This document shows positions 49,422 through 58,019 of a stretch of 64,000 nucleotides of DNA, in pieces. Under the pieces are notes generated by a model. That model had not been told where the DNA came from. It made no database searches and was given only the letters and a program-made list of their open reading frames with translations. The DNA is from Massilia yuzhufengensis (lineage in GTDB: Bacteria; Pseudomonadota; Gammaproteobacteria; Burkholderiales; Burkholderiaceae_D), in assembly GCF_900112225.1 (NCBI RefSeq), contig NZ_FOLD01000011.1, forward strand, positions 89,556-153,555. Reading direction: 5' to 3'. Position 1 is the stretch's first letter. Each line of letters starts with the position of its first letter. Made by a program: the position numbers and the translations under genes.

Positions 49422-52400
49422 ATGTCTGAACAGAGTAACAAGCCTGCGCCACGCGCGGCGCGCAGCGCTTCCCCGACCACACCCGCCCCCGGCCCGCGCA
49501 AGCCGCGCCCGGAGGGAGAGCCGCGCGCGCCGGGCGAACGCCGGCCGCGCAACGACGCGCCGCCGAAAGAAGGACGCGATCTGCCCTTCCGCAACCCGCT
49601 CCCGCCGATCACCTTCCCCGAAGACCTGCCGGTCTCCGGTCGCCGCGCGGAAATCGCCAAGGCGATTGCCGAGAACCAGGTGGTGATCGTCTCTGGCGAA
49701 ACCGGTTCCGGCAAAACCACCCAGCTCCCCAAGATCTGCCTGGAGCTGGGCCGCGGCACCAAGGGCCTGATCGGCCATACGCAGCCGCGCCGTATCGCGG
49801 CGTCGAGCACGGCCAAGCGCATCGCGCAGGAACTCGGTTCGCCGCTGGGCGAGCATGTGGGCTTCAAGGTGCGCTTCAACGACACGCTCACGCGCGGCGC
49901 CTCGGTCAAGCTGATGACCGACGGTATCCTGCTGGCCGAAACGCAGACCGACCCGCTGCTGCGCAACTACGACACCATCATCATCGATGAGGCGCACGAA
50001 CGCAGCCTGAACATCGATTTCCTGCTCGGCTACCTGAAGCAGCTGTTGCCGCGCCGGCCGGATTTAAAAATCATCATCACCTCGGCCACCATCGACGCCG
50101 ACCGCTTCTCGCGCCACTTCGGCACGCCGGGCAAACCGGCGCCGGTGATCGAGGTATCCGGCCGCCTGTACAAGGTGGAGGTGCGCTACCGCCCGGTGGA
50201 CCGCGACCCGGTCACCGCCACCAACGCAAAACCCGGCGACCCGCCACCGAAGGCCCAGGCTGCGCGCGACAAGCGCGACCTGATGGAAGCGGTGGTCGAC
50301 GCGGTCGATGAGCTGTGCCGCATCGGATCGGGCGACGTGCTGGTGTTCCTGCCGGGCGAGCGCGAAATCCGCGACTGCGCCGAAGCGCTGCGCAAGCACC
50401 ATCCGCCGCATGTCGAAATCCTGCCGCTGTTCGCCCGCCTGTCGGTGGAAGAGCAGGACCGCGTCTTCAAGACCACCAATGCGCGCCGCGTGGTGCTGTC
50501 CACCAACGTGGCCGAGACTTCGCTGACGGTGCCGGGCATCCGCTACGTGGTCGATACGGGCCTGGCGCGCGTGAAGCGCTACAGCTTCCGCAACAAGGTC
50601 GAGCAGCTGCAGGTGGAACCGGTGGCGCAGTCGTCGGCCAACCAGCGCGCCGGCCGTTGCGGCCGCGTGGCCGACGGCGTCTGCATCCGCCTCTACGAAG
50701 AGGACGATTTCAACAAGCGCCCGAAATTCGCCGACCCGGAAATCCTGCGCTCGTCGCTGGCCTCGGTCATCCTGCGCATGAAGTCGCTGCACCTGGCCGA
50801 CGTCGAGACCTTCCCCTTCATCGAGCCCCCGCAGGGCCGCGCGATCGCCGACGGCTACCAGCTGCTGCAGGAAGTCGGCGCGGTCGATGATGCCAACGAC
50901 CTGACCCCGCTGGGCCGCAAGCTGGCCAAGCTGCCGCTCGACCCGCGCGTGGGCCGCATGATCCTGGCGGCCGTGGACAACGACTGCCTCACCGAGATGC
51001 TGGTCGTGGCATCGGCCTTGTCGACCCAGGACCCGCGCGACCGCCCGATCGAGTACCAGCAGCAGGCCGACGAGAAGCACAAGAAGTTCGCGGATGAGAA
51101 ATCCGAGTTCCTCAGCTACCTCAAGATCTGGGCCTGGTTCGAGGACGCGATCGAGCACAAGAAGACCAACCGCCAGCTGCAGGAAAACTGCCGCGCCAAC
51201 TTCCTGTCGCAGCTGCGCCTGCGCGAGTGGCGCGACGTGCATTCGCAACTGCTGACGGTGGCGCGCGAGCAGGGCTGGCGCCTGAACGTGCTGCCTGCCA
51301 CCTACGACCAGCTGCACCTGGCGCTGCTCACCGGCCTGCTGGGCAATATCGGCTTCAAGGCCGAGGACGAACCGGTGTTCCTGGGCGCGCGCGGCATCAA
51401 GTTCCATATCTGGCCGGGTTCTTGCCTGGCCAAGAAGCCGGGCCGCTGGATCATGGCGGCCGAACTGGTGGAGACCACGCGCCTGTACGCGCGCACCATC
51501 GCGCAGATCCAGCCCGAATGGATCGAGAAGATCGGCGGCCACCTGCTCAAGAAATCCTGGGGCGAGCCGCGCTGGGAGAAGCGCCAGGCCCAGGTGACGG
51601 CGCTGGAGCGCGCGACCCTGTACGGCATCGTCATCTACAACAACCGCCGCATCAACTACAGCCAGTACAATCCGGTGGAAGCACGCGAGATCTTCATCCG
51701 CGACGCCCTGGTGGCCGGCGACTACGAGACCCGTGCGCCCTTCTTTGCGCACAACCACAAGCTGGTGCGCGAGATCGAAAACCTCGAGCACAAGTCGCGC
51801 CGCCTGGACGTGCTGGTGGACGAGCAGCTGATCGCCGCCTTCTACGACAAGGAGATCCCGCAGACGGTGGTGAACGGCGCCGGCTTCGAAAAGTGGTACA
51901 AGGACGCGGCGCGCGAGAACCCGAAGCTGCTCTACCTGATTCGCGAAGAGCTGATGCGGCACGAAGCGGCGGGCGTCACCACCGAGCTGTTCCCGAAGGC
52001 GATGAACGTCACCGGCATCGAGATGGGCCTGTCTTACCACTTCGAGCCGGGCAGCCTGCGCGATGGCGTCACCCTGGCGGTGCCGTTGTTCGCGCTGAAC
52101 CAGATTCCGCAGGAGCGCGCGGGCTGGCTGGTGCCGGGCATGCTGAAGGAGAAGGTGCACCTGATGCTGAAATCGCTGCCGCAGAAGCTGCGCCGCCACT
52201 GCGTGCCGCTGCCGGATTACGCGGCGCGCTTTGTGGAGCGCATCGACCGCGCCGGCAGCTTCGGGCGGGGCGACCTGGTCGACGTGCTGATCCAGGACGT
52301 GCGCACGCAGACCGGCGTCAATGTGCTCACCGGCGACTTCAAGCTCGAGACCCTGCCGGTGCACCTGACGATGAACTTCAAGGTCATCAACGAGGACGGG

Positions 52401-53468
52401 CGCCAGCTCGACATGGGCCGCAACCTGGCGACCCTGCAGGCCGAGTTGGGTGGCCAGGCGCGCCAGAGCTTCCAGAAACTGGCCGAAGCGACGCCGGCCG
52501 CGGCGCCGGCGCGCCTGCAGGCGGCGCCTGCGCCGGCCGCGCCGGTGGCAGGCAAGGGCAAAGGAGCAGCGCCGGCGGCCAAGCCTGCCGCCGCTCCGGC
52601 GGCGCCGGCAGGGGCCAGCCAGCACACGGGCTTGACCACCTGGAGCTTCGGCGAGCTGCCGGAACTGCTGGAGATCAACCAGGGCAAGCTGACCCTGATC
52701 GGCTTCCCGGCCCTGGTGGACAAGACCACGCACTGCGACCTGGAAGTCTTTGATGATCCCAACGTCGCCGCGCGCACCCACCGCATCGGCCTGCGCCGCC
52801 TGTTCATGCTGCAGCTGAAGGACCAGCTCAAGTTCGCCGAGAAGAACATCCCCGGCCTGCAGAACATGGGCATGCAGTTCATGAGCGTGGGCTCGCAGGA
52901 AGACCTGCGCGACCAGATCATCGCCAAGGCGATCGACATCGCCTGCCTGCAGGACCCGCTGCCCACCAGCGCCGCATCGTTCGACAAGCGCAAGGACGAG
53001 GGCAAGGGCCGCATCGGCCTCTTGATCAACGAGATCGCGCGGCTGGTCGGTTCGGTGCTGGCGGAATTCCACGGCATGCCCAAGCGCATCCAGGGCCTGC
53101 CGGCGCCGGTGGCGTCGGACATCCAGGCCCAGCTCCAGGGCCTGGTGCACAAGCGCTTCATCGCCGACAACGAGTACAGCCAGCTGTCGCACTTCCCGCG
53201 CTACCTGAAGGCGATCAACGTGCGCCTCGAAAAGCTGCGCGGCAATCCGTCGCGCGATGCGCAGCTGATGGCCGAGTGGCAGGGCGCCGCCAGCCAGTTC
53301 CAGCGCACGCTCAAGAATTTGGCGAGCAAGAACAACGACCCGCGCATGGTGGAGTTCCGCTGGATGCTGGAGGAGCTGCGCGTGTCGCTGTATGCGCAGG
53401 AGCTGCGCACGCCGATGCCGGTGTCGGCGAAGCGCTTGCAAAAGGTGTGGGAATCGATGATTCGTTAG
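49422..53468 (+). CDS. hrpA: ATP-dependent RNA helicase HrpA
   Basis: A 1348-residue DEAH-box helicase implicated in mRNA processing and ribosome rescue. Walker A GETGSGKTTQ, DEAH at 189-192 (IIIDEAHERS), motif III SATID, motif VI NQRAGRCGR, then HA2, OB-fold and DUF3418 C-terminal regions. An Ala/Pro/Lys-rich linker of about 45 residues (about 1023-1067) interrupts the DUF3418 region. The first 50 residues are a Pro/Arg-rich extension. The ATG at 49422 lies after a TTG possible start at 49410. Confidence 0.95.
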   Translation: MSEQSNKPAPRAARSASPTTPAPGPRKPRPEGEPRAPGERRPRNDAPPKEGRDLPFRNPLPPITFPEDLPVSGRRAEIAKAIAENQVVIVSGETGSGKTTQLPKICLELGRGTKGLIGHTQPRRIAASSTAKRIAQELGSPLGEHVGFKVRFNDTLTRGASVKLMTDGILLAETQTDPLLRNYDTIIIDEAHERSLNIDFLLGYLKQLLPRRPDLKIIITSATIDADRFSRHFGTPGKPAPVIEVSGRLYKVEVRYRPVDRDPVTATNAKPGDPPPKAQAARDKRDLMEAVVDAVDELCRIGSGDVLVFLPGEREIRDCAEALRKHHPPHVEILPLFARLSVEEQDRVFKTTNARRVVLSTNVAETSLTVPGIRYVVDTGLARVKRYSFRNKVEQLQVEPVAQSSANQRAGRCGRVADGVCIRLYEEDDFNKRPKFADPEILRSSLASVILRMKSLHLADVETFPFIEPPQGRAIADGYQLLQEVGAVDDANDLTPLGRKLAKLPLDPRVGRMILAAVDNDCLTEMLVVASALSTQDPRDRPIEYQQQADEKHKKFADEKSEFLSYLKIWAWFEDAIEHKKTNRQLQENCRANFLSQLRLREWRDVHSQLLTVAREQGWRLNVLPATYDQLHLALLTGLLGNIGFKAEDEPVFLGARGIKFHIWPGSCLAKKPGRWIMAAELVETTRLYARTIAQIQPEWIEKIGGHLLKKSWGEPRWEKRQAQVTALERATLYGIVIYNNRRINYSQYNPVEAREIFIRDALVAGDYETRAPFFAHNHKLVREIENLEHKSRRLDVLVDEQLIAAFYDKEIPQTVVNGAGFEKWYKDAARENPKLLYLIREELMRHEAAGVTTELFPKAMNVTGIEMGLSYHFEPGSLRDGVTLAVPLFALNQIPQERAGWLVPGMLKEKVHLMLKSLPQKLRRHCVPLPDYAARFVERIDRAGSFGRGDLVDVLIQDVRTQTGVNVLTGDFKLETLPVHLTMNFKVINEDGRQLDMGRNLATLQAELGGQARQSFQKLAEATPAAAPARLQAAPAPAAPVAGKGKGAAPAAKPAAAPAAPAGASQHTGLTTWSFGELPELLEINQGKLTLIGFPALVDKTTHCDLEVFDDPNVAARTHRIGLRRLFMLQLKDQLKFAEKNIPGLQNMGMQFMSVGSQEDLRDQIIAKAIDIACLQDPLPTSAASFDKRKDEGKGRIGLLINEIARLVGSVLAEFHGMPKRIQGLPAPVASDIQAQLQGLVHKRFIADNEYSQLSHFPRYLKAINVRLEKLRGNPSRDAQLMAEWQGAASQFQRTLKNLASKNNDPRMVEFRWMLEELRVSLYAQELRTPMPVSAKRLQKVWESMIR

Positions 53469-53501
53469 TGGTGATCCCGGCCGGCGCCGGGACCACCACT
53501 A
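53466..53501. terminator. Shared hairpin carrying both convergent stop codons
   Basis: TAGTGGT at 53466-53472 pairs with ACCACTA at 53495-53501, and inner arms CCCGGC / GCCGGG extend the stem. The TAG stop of hrpA and the TAG stop of the PRC gene are the outer ends of the two arms. No T-run, so a bidirectional transcript-end hairpin is the likely role. Confidence 0.55.
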
Positions 53502-54092
53502 GCCGATATTGCTGCCCCGGATACGGCTGATATCCTTGTCGCTACCCTCATGGCCCGGGCGCGGATCGGCACTGCCCCCGACGCCGTATGAATCGCCGTG
53601 CACGCTGCCGGAACCCACGCTCACGCCCACGCTGCTGGCCGAGCTTGCAGCACGCGTCGACGATCCCGGCCCCATGGTCGGCGCCCCGGCGCGCTGCGGG
53701 TCGGTGCCATAGAAGCTGTGGATCCCGCTGGCCCAGTTCAAATCGCTCATGTCGGGCCAGGCATCCTTGGCGAAGCCCGGCGCGGTTTTCAGCCTTTCCT
53801 TCTCCACGTCGAGCACCATGCGCTTGTTCACGGTGTCCAGGTGCAGCGCCTGCCAGGGCACGGCGAACAGCTTTTCGCCCAGGCCCAGGAAGCCGCCGAA
53901 GGCCAGCACGGCATAGGCTACCTGGCCGGTCTGCATATCCAGCATGATTTCCTTGATGTCACCGAGGTCTTCCTCGGCCGCATTGACGACACTGTCGCCG
54001 ATCAGCGTTTCCGCGCCCATCAGCGCCGGCCCGGGGCCGGTGCCGCGGCTGTGTTTGTACATCCCATACCTGTCACGGTCTGCGTAGCTCAT
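53499..54092 (-). CDS. PRC-barrel domain protein
   Basis: A 197-residue soluble protein. The N-terminal two thirds are a PRC-barrel domain (GAETLIGDSVVNAAEEDLGD, then IMLDMQTGQVAYAVLAFGG, FAVPWQAL, RMVLDVEKERLK). The C-terminal 60 residues are low complexity, rich in Ser, Gly and charged residues, and probably disordered. Such proteins are common, often stress-related, and their role is unknown. ATG at 54092 is preceded by AAGGAGG at good spacing; a GTG directly before it is less likely. Confidence 0.88.
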   Translation of the reverse strand: MSYADRDRYGMYKHSRGTGPGPALMGAETLIGDSVVNAAEEDLGDIKEIMLDMQTGQVAYAVLAFGGFLGLGEKLFAVPWQALHLDTVNKRMVLDVEKERLKTAPGFAKDAWPDMSDLNWASGIHSFYGTDPQRAGAPTMGPGSSTRAASSASSVGVSVGSGSVHGDSYGVGGSADPRPGHEGSDKDISRIRGSNIG

Positions 54093-54314
54093 CACCTACC
54101 TCCTTGGTCGTCGAGTTACCCGCACAAAACCCAGCAGGGCCGGCACGCCCCTTCAAAAGGAAGAGGCGCCGGCTCGCTGCGTGAATGATATGGCGCAATC
54201 CTGTTGTGGCGCGCGCGACACGTAATGCATGAGATGCACGCTATGCGAGCTAGCGCACAGATCAGCATTTGCACTGTGGTTAATGTGCCAAGTAATGTTA
54301 CGGAGATAAAAGAA

Positions 54315-54434
54315 ATGACGATCAATTCGCGCTGCAACTACGCTGGCATGTTTGGCAAACGCATCCCAACCCGCTCGCCGGCGACCTTGTTCTCTTCCGT
54401 TTTCGCCCGCCTGGGCTGGTTCGGCCGCCGCTGA
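54315..54434 (+). CDS. Possible 39-residue basic peptide
   Basis: In the 409-bp gap between the PRC gene and the sugar porter gene. The ATG is preceded by CGGAGATAAAAGAA, a fair ribosome site at 9-base spacing. The product is basic and ends in an amphipathic FSSVFARLGWFGRR. No family is recognised. The upstream 100 bp are AT-richer than the surroundings, which fits a promoter. Apart from this the gap holds no other feature I can support. Confidence 0.4.
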   Translation: MTINSRCNYAGMFGKRIPTRSPATLFSSVFARLGWFGRR

Positions 54435-54501
54435 ACCGGGGCGCAGCGCGCGGGCTGGCCCCAGCCCGCGCGTCATCTCAGGATTTCCTCCGTGCCCGGG
54501 T

Positions 54502-56244
54502 CTAGCCCGGCTGCACGCGATTGCCCCTTCCCACAAAATGCTGCTCGATCTCTTCGAGCGTCTTATTCTTCGTTTCCGGCAGCAGGAAGGCCGCGGTGAG
54601 GAAGTACAGCACCGTGAATCCCGCCCCGAAGAAGAACATTGTCGAGTAGCCGTAATAACCCACCGTCGGCAGGAACACGGCCGCGATCACGGTCGAGACG
54701 AACTGGTTCACCAGCAGCGCGATGCTCATGCCGTTGGAGCGGATCCGGGTCGGCATCAGTTCCGACAGCGCCAGCCACACGCACACGCCGGGCCCCACCG
54801 CGAAGCCGGCCACGAACACGCTGATCGCCAGCGCCACCTGCCAGCCATGGGTTTCCGACGGCACGCTGCCGAGCCATGCGCGCTCGATCGTGAGCGGCGC
54901 CGAACGTGCCTGCGCCGGATCGGCGAAAGGATTGAGGTGCCAGCGCCGCATGAAAGCGCCGATCACGCTGTCGTCCTGCACCGCGTCCTCGCGCCGCAGC
55001 TGCATGGCTTGCAGCAGCGGGTCGTCGCTGCGGCGCGACTGCACGTTGGTGAAGGGGCCATAGGCATAGGCCACGGTGAGCTGCTGCGGCAGGGCGCTGG
55101 TGGCGCCGAGCGTTGCCAGCTGGGCTTCATCGAGCCGCAGCGCCAGGGCGCCGTCGCTCACCTGGGCTTCGATGGCGGCGCGCACGTCGCGCTGGCCCGA
55201 CTCGGCACTGCGGAACAGCAGGCCGGCCGCCAGCAGGGCCAGCACGATGGTGCCGCTGCCCAGCATCAGCAGGAACTTGCGCCCCTTGCGGTCGACCAGC
55301 GCCACCGCCACCACGGTCATGACCGCATTGAGCACCTTGAGCACGACGTCGGCCGCGTTGGCGGTGGCGCCGGGCAGGCCGGCCTGGTTCAGGATCGTCA
55401 CCACATAGGCGAGGATGGAGTTGATGCCGGTGGCCTGGGTGAGCGCCAGCACCAGGCAGGCCAGCAGGAAGGGCAGCACGTAGCGGCGGCTGGCCAGCGG
55501 TTCGCGCGACACGGCTGGCATCGATGCGTCAGGCAGCGCGCCCTTGCCGTGGACGCGCAGCGCCAGCCAGCGCGGCGACTCCTTCAGCGCCAGGCTGCCG
55601 AGCGTGAACACCAGGCCCGGCGCCAGGCAGATCCAGAAGATCGAGCGCCAGGCGCTGTCCTGGGCCGTGAAGACGGCCGCGGCGCGCTCGGCCAGCGGCA
55701 GCGCGGCGGCGGCCTGGGTGGCGGCGTCCACGTTCTGCGCCTGCGTCAGGCCGATGACGGCGGCGCCCACCAGGCCGATGGTCAGCATCAGCTGGAACAG
55801 CGCGGCGCCCCGCCCGCGGCGCGAGGCCGGCAGCGACTCGGCCAGGTAGAGCGGCACCACCACGCCGATCAGGCCGCCGCTGATGCCCTGCAGCAGGCGG
55901 CCCAGCAGCAGCGGGGTGTAGCCTTCGGCCAGCGAAATCACGGGAATGCTGGCGGTGAACAGGGCGCCGGCCAGCACCATGCACCAGCGGCGCCCGATGG
56001 CGTCGGCCAGCGCGCCGGCGAACAGGGAGGACAACACCGACCCGAGCAGTACCGCCGCGACGATGAAGGACAACTGCTGGCTGCTCAGCTTCCAGGCCAC
56101 GGTGGCGGTGGACTCCAGGTAGGGCAGGGCGCCGGCGATGATGCCGACGTCGATGCCGTACAACAGGCCGCCCATGCCGGCGATGAACAACAGGTAGCGC
56201 ATGGCGCCGGTGGATTGGGTGCTCTCGGTGCTCTCGGTGCTCAT
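54502..56244 (-). CDS. Sugar porter family MFS transporter
   Basis: A 580-residue, about 12-helix proton/sugar symporter. Signatures: GGLLYGIDVGIIAGALPY (TM1), ADAIGRRWCM (loop 2-3), GRLLQGISGGLIGVVVPLYL and PETKNKTLEEIE at the end. An extra soluble loop of roughly 100 residues lies between the ninth and tenth helices (about 345-450), which is not found in standard sugar porters and should face the periplasm. It starts 21 bp after the nagA remnant, so amino-sugar uptake is plausible. Ribosome site CGGAG upstream of the ATG. Confidence 0.9.
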   Translation of the reverse strand: MSTESTESTQSTGAMRYLLFIAGMGGLLYGIDVGIIAGALPYLESTATVAWKLSSQQLSFIVAAVLLGSVLSSLFAGALADAIGRRWCMVLAGALFTASIPVISLAEGYTPLLLGRLLQGISGGLIGVVVPLYLAESLPASRRGRGAALFQLMLTIGLVGAAVIGLTQAQNVDAATQAAAALPLAERAAAVFTAQDSAWRSIFWICLAPGLVFTLGSLALKESPRWLALRVHGKGALPDASMPAVSREPLASRRYVLPFLLACLVLALTQATGINSILAYVVTILNQAGLPGATANAADVVLKVLNAVMTVVAVALVDRKGRKFLLMLGSGTIVLALLAAGLLFRSAESGQRDVRAAIEAQVSDGALALRLDEAQLATLGATSALPQQLTVAYAYGPFTNVQSRRSDDPLLQAMQLRREDAVQDDSVIGAFMRRWHLNPFADPAQARSAPLTIERAWLGSVPSETHGWQVALAISVFVAGFAVGPGVCVWLALSELMPTRIRSNGMSIALLVNQFVSTVIAAVFLPTVGYYGYSTMFFFGAGFTVLYFLTAAFLLPETKNKTLEEIEQHFVGRGNRVQPG

Positions 56245-56265
56245 CGTGTCTCCGGATGGGTCTTT

Positions 56266-56685
56266 TTAATGTAGGTCGATGGCTTCGCCTTCGGCGAATA
56301 CGGCGACCGGGTGCAGGGTCTCGTCCAGCACCACGATGTCGGCCCAGGCCCCTGGCTCGAGCCGTCCACGTTCGCCCTCGCCCAGGTAGTCGGCCGGGTA
56401 GCGCGACAGGCGGTTCGACGCGTCCGCCAGGTCCAGGCCCAGGCTGACGAAATTGCGCAGCGCCTGGTCCATGGTCAGCACGCTGCCGGCCAGCGAGCCT
56501 GTCGCCAGGCGCACGCAGCCGCCGCACTTGAACACGCGCTGGGTGCCCAGCGCGTACTCGCCGTCCGGCATGCCGGTGGCGGACGTGGCGTCGGTCACGC
56601 CATACAGGCGCGGGATGGCGCGCAAGGCCGCGCGCAGGGCGCCCGGGGCCACGTGCTGGAGATCGGGAATCGTGGCGGCCACCAT
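56266..56685 (-). pseudogene. nagA: N-acetylglucosamine-6-phosphate deacetylase, 3' part only
   Basis: The frame encodes only the C-terminal 140 residues of NagA: DLQHVAPGALRAALRAIP, then the metal-site aspartate in GVTDATSATGMPDGEY, LAGSVLTMDQALRNFVSLG and RGRLEPGAWADIVVLD. The family is about 370-390 residues long, so some 240 N-terminal residues, including the metal-binding His and Glu residues, are missing. The frame breaks at about 56670-56690 into a fragment of another gene on the opposite strand. Confidence 0.85.
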
Positions 56686-56686
56686 C

Positions 56687-57124
56687 CGCCGCCGCGAGAC
56701 CTACGACGACGAAGACGGCAGCGGCTTCTCTGGCAACTACGTCGGCTATTACGGCTCGCCCAAGCTGCGCGCCACCTTCAACGCCGACTGGGTGTACCGC
56801 AACTTCACCACCAGCCTGTTCGTGAACTTCACGGGCAAGACCAAGTGGGCCTACGGTCCCTACGACACCGACAACACGCCGGCCAACTGCACCGCGGCCG
56901 GGGTCGGGATGCCGGAGAACCTGTGCGAGGGCGCGGCTTCGTACACCACGGTGAACCTGGGCTTGAGCTGGAAGCCGCTGAAGAACCTGACGGTTGGACT
57001 GAACGTGAAGAACGTGCTGGACAAGCGGCCTTACTACGACCCGAACGGCTGGGAAGGCTACGCCCACGACCAGAACCTGTTCGGCCGCCAGTTTGCGCTC
57101 TCGGCCAGCTACAAGTTCTGGTAA
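56687..57124 (+). pseudogene. TonB-dependent receptor, C-terminal barrel fragment only
   Basis: The frame encodes the last 145 residues of a TonB-dependent outer-membrane receptor: YYGSPKLRATFNADW strands, NLGLSWKPLKNLTVGLNVKN, LGLR-type VLDKRPYYDPNGWEGYAHD and a terminal FALSASYKFW with the C-terminal aromatic residue of outer-membrane barrels. The plug and most of the barrel (600 or more residues) are missing. The fragment begins where the nagA remnant ends, on the other strand. Probable substrate class, from neighbours, is a sugar. Confidence 0.85.
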
Positions 57125-57154
57125 GCCGGCAGGCCTGCGAAATAGTCCTTGTTG

Positions 57155-57174
57155 TTTCGCACGCCTGTGCTAAA
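57155..57174. promoter_or_regulatory. Candidate operator upstream of the TetR gene
   Basis: TTTCGCAC-GCCT-GTGCTAAA, an 8-4-8 dyad with one mismatched pair, ending 8 bp before the TetR start codon. The same dyad recurs at 57845. Confidence 0.7.
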
Positions 57175-57182
57175 GTAAGGGC

Positions 57183-57797
57183 ATGAACACCACCGCCAAA
57201 AGCGAAGCCACCTACGCAACGATCCTCGACGCCGCGGTCGGCATGGCCGCGGCCGAGGGGATCGGCAAGGTATCGCTGGGCGAGCTGTCCAAGCGTACCG
57301 GCATCAGCAAGAGCGGCGTGTTCTCGCGCGTGGGCTCGCTCGAGTCGCTCCAGGACGCGGTGCTGGACGAATACGACCGCCGCTTTGCCGACGAGGTGTT
57401 CCTGCCTTCGCTGCAGGCGGCCAAAGGGTTGCCGCGCTTGACCATGCAGGTCAACCTGTGGCTGCGCAAGATCGGCAGCGAGACCGAGCGCGGCGGCTGC
57501 CTGTACGCGGCCGGCGCCTTCGAGTTCGACGACGTCCCCGGCCAGTTGCGCGACCGGATCGAGGCAGGCGTCGTGCGCTGGCGGGCGTCGCTGCGCAAGA
57601 CGGTGCTGCAGGCGATGGAGGTGGGGCACCTGCGGCCGGATACCGAACCCGAGCAGCTGGTGTTCGAGATCTACAGCCTGGTCATCGGCGTGATGCACGA
57701 CGCCCGCTTCCTGCACGATGGCACGGTGCCGCGGCGGGCGCAGCGAGCGTTCAACCGATTGATCTCGACGTACAAGAGTTTCAACGACCTGGAATAG
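57183..57797 (+). CDS. TetR-family transcriptional regulator
   Basis: A 204-residue repressor with an N-terminal helix-turn-helix (VSLGELSKRTGISKSGVFSR) and a ligand domain of the type with FERGGC-like motif (ETERGGCLYAAGAFEFDD), found in regulators related to YcdC/RutR-like and oxidoreductase-linked TetR proteins. It is flanked by two matching dyads, before its own start and before the small gene at 57890, and is followed by a strong terminator, so it probably controls itself and that gene separately. Confidence 0.92.
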   Translation: MNTTAKSEATYATILDAAVGMAAAEGIGKVSLGELSKRTGISKSGVFSRVGSLESLQDAVLDEYDRRFADEVFLPSLQAAKGLPRLTMQVNLWLRKIGSETERGGCLYAAGAFEFDDVPGQLRDRIEAGVVRWRASLRKTVLQAMEVGHLRPDTEPEQLVFEIYSLVIGVMHDARFLHDGTVPRRAQRAFNRLISTYKSFNDLE

Positions 57798-57809
57798 TTT
57801 TGCCGGAGC

Positions 57810-57837
57810 GGGCCGGTTCACGCCGGCCCCTTTTTTT
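57810..57837 (+). terminator. Rho-independent terminator after the TetR gene
   Basis: GGGCCGG (57810-57816), loop TTCACG, CCGGCCC (57823-57829), C and then seven T. Confidence 0.9.
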
Positions 57838-57844
57838 CACCTAA

Positions 57845-57864
57845 TTTCGCACACCCGTGCGAAA
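57845..57864. promoter_or_regulatory. Perfect TetR-type operator upstream of the 36-residue gene
   Basis: TTTCGCAC-ACCC-GTGCGAAA, a perfect 8-4-8 palindrome. It lies directly after the terminator and 25 bp before the small gene. Confidence 0.8.
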
Positions 57865-57889
57865 CATGAGCTTGCCAAAGGAGTCGATC

Positions 57890-58000
57890 ATGTCTGCATT
57901 ATGGTTGCTGGTGGTGCCGGTCGCCGGGTTTGCCTGGTACGTCTTCGGCGCGGTGCTGCGCGCCGTCCCGAAATGCAATGAGGACTTCGTATTCTGCTGA
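57890..58000 (+). CDS. 36-residue membrane micro-protein under TetR control
   Basis: ATG at 57890 follows AAAGGAG at ideal spacing. The product has one hydrophobic segment (LWLLVVPVAGFAWYVFGAVL, residues 4-23) and a short polar tail, CNEDFVFC, with two cysteines. It lies behind its own operator-like palindrome, separated by a terminator from the TetR gene, so it is likely a regulated gene in its own right. No family is recognised with certainty. Confidence 0.75.
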   Translation: MSALWLLVVPVAGFAWYVFGAVLRAVPKCNEDFVFC

Positions 58001-58019
58001 GCTGCGGGGTAGTGCGCGG

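Noticed and set aside
50064..53441. A 1125-codon open frame antisense to hrpA.
   Set aside because: Same reason: an antisense shadow of a well-recognised helicase.
56200..56244. Short tandem repeat at the N-terminus of the sugar porter (STESTESTQST).
   Set aside because: Only two full units of nine bases; too short to be a phase-variation tract.
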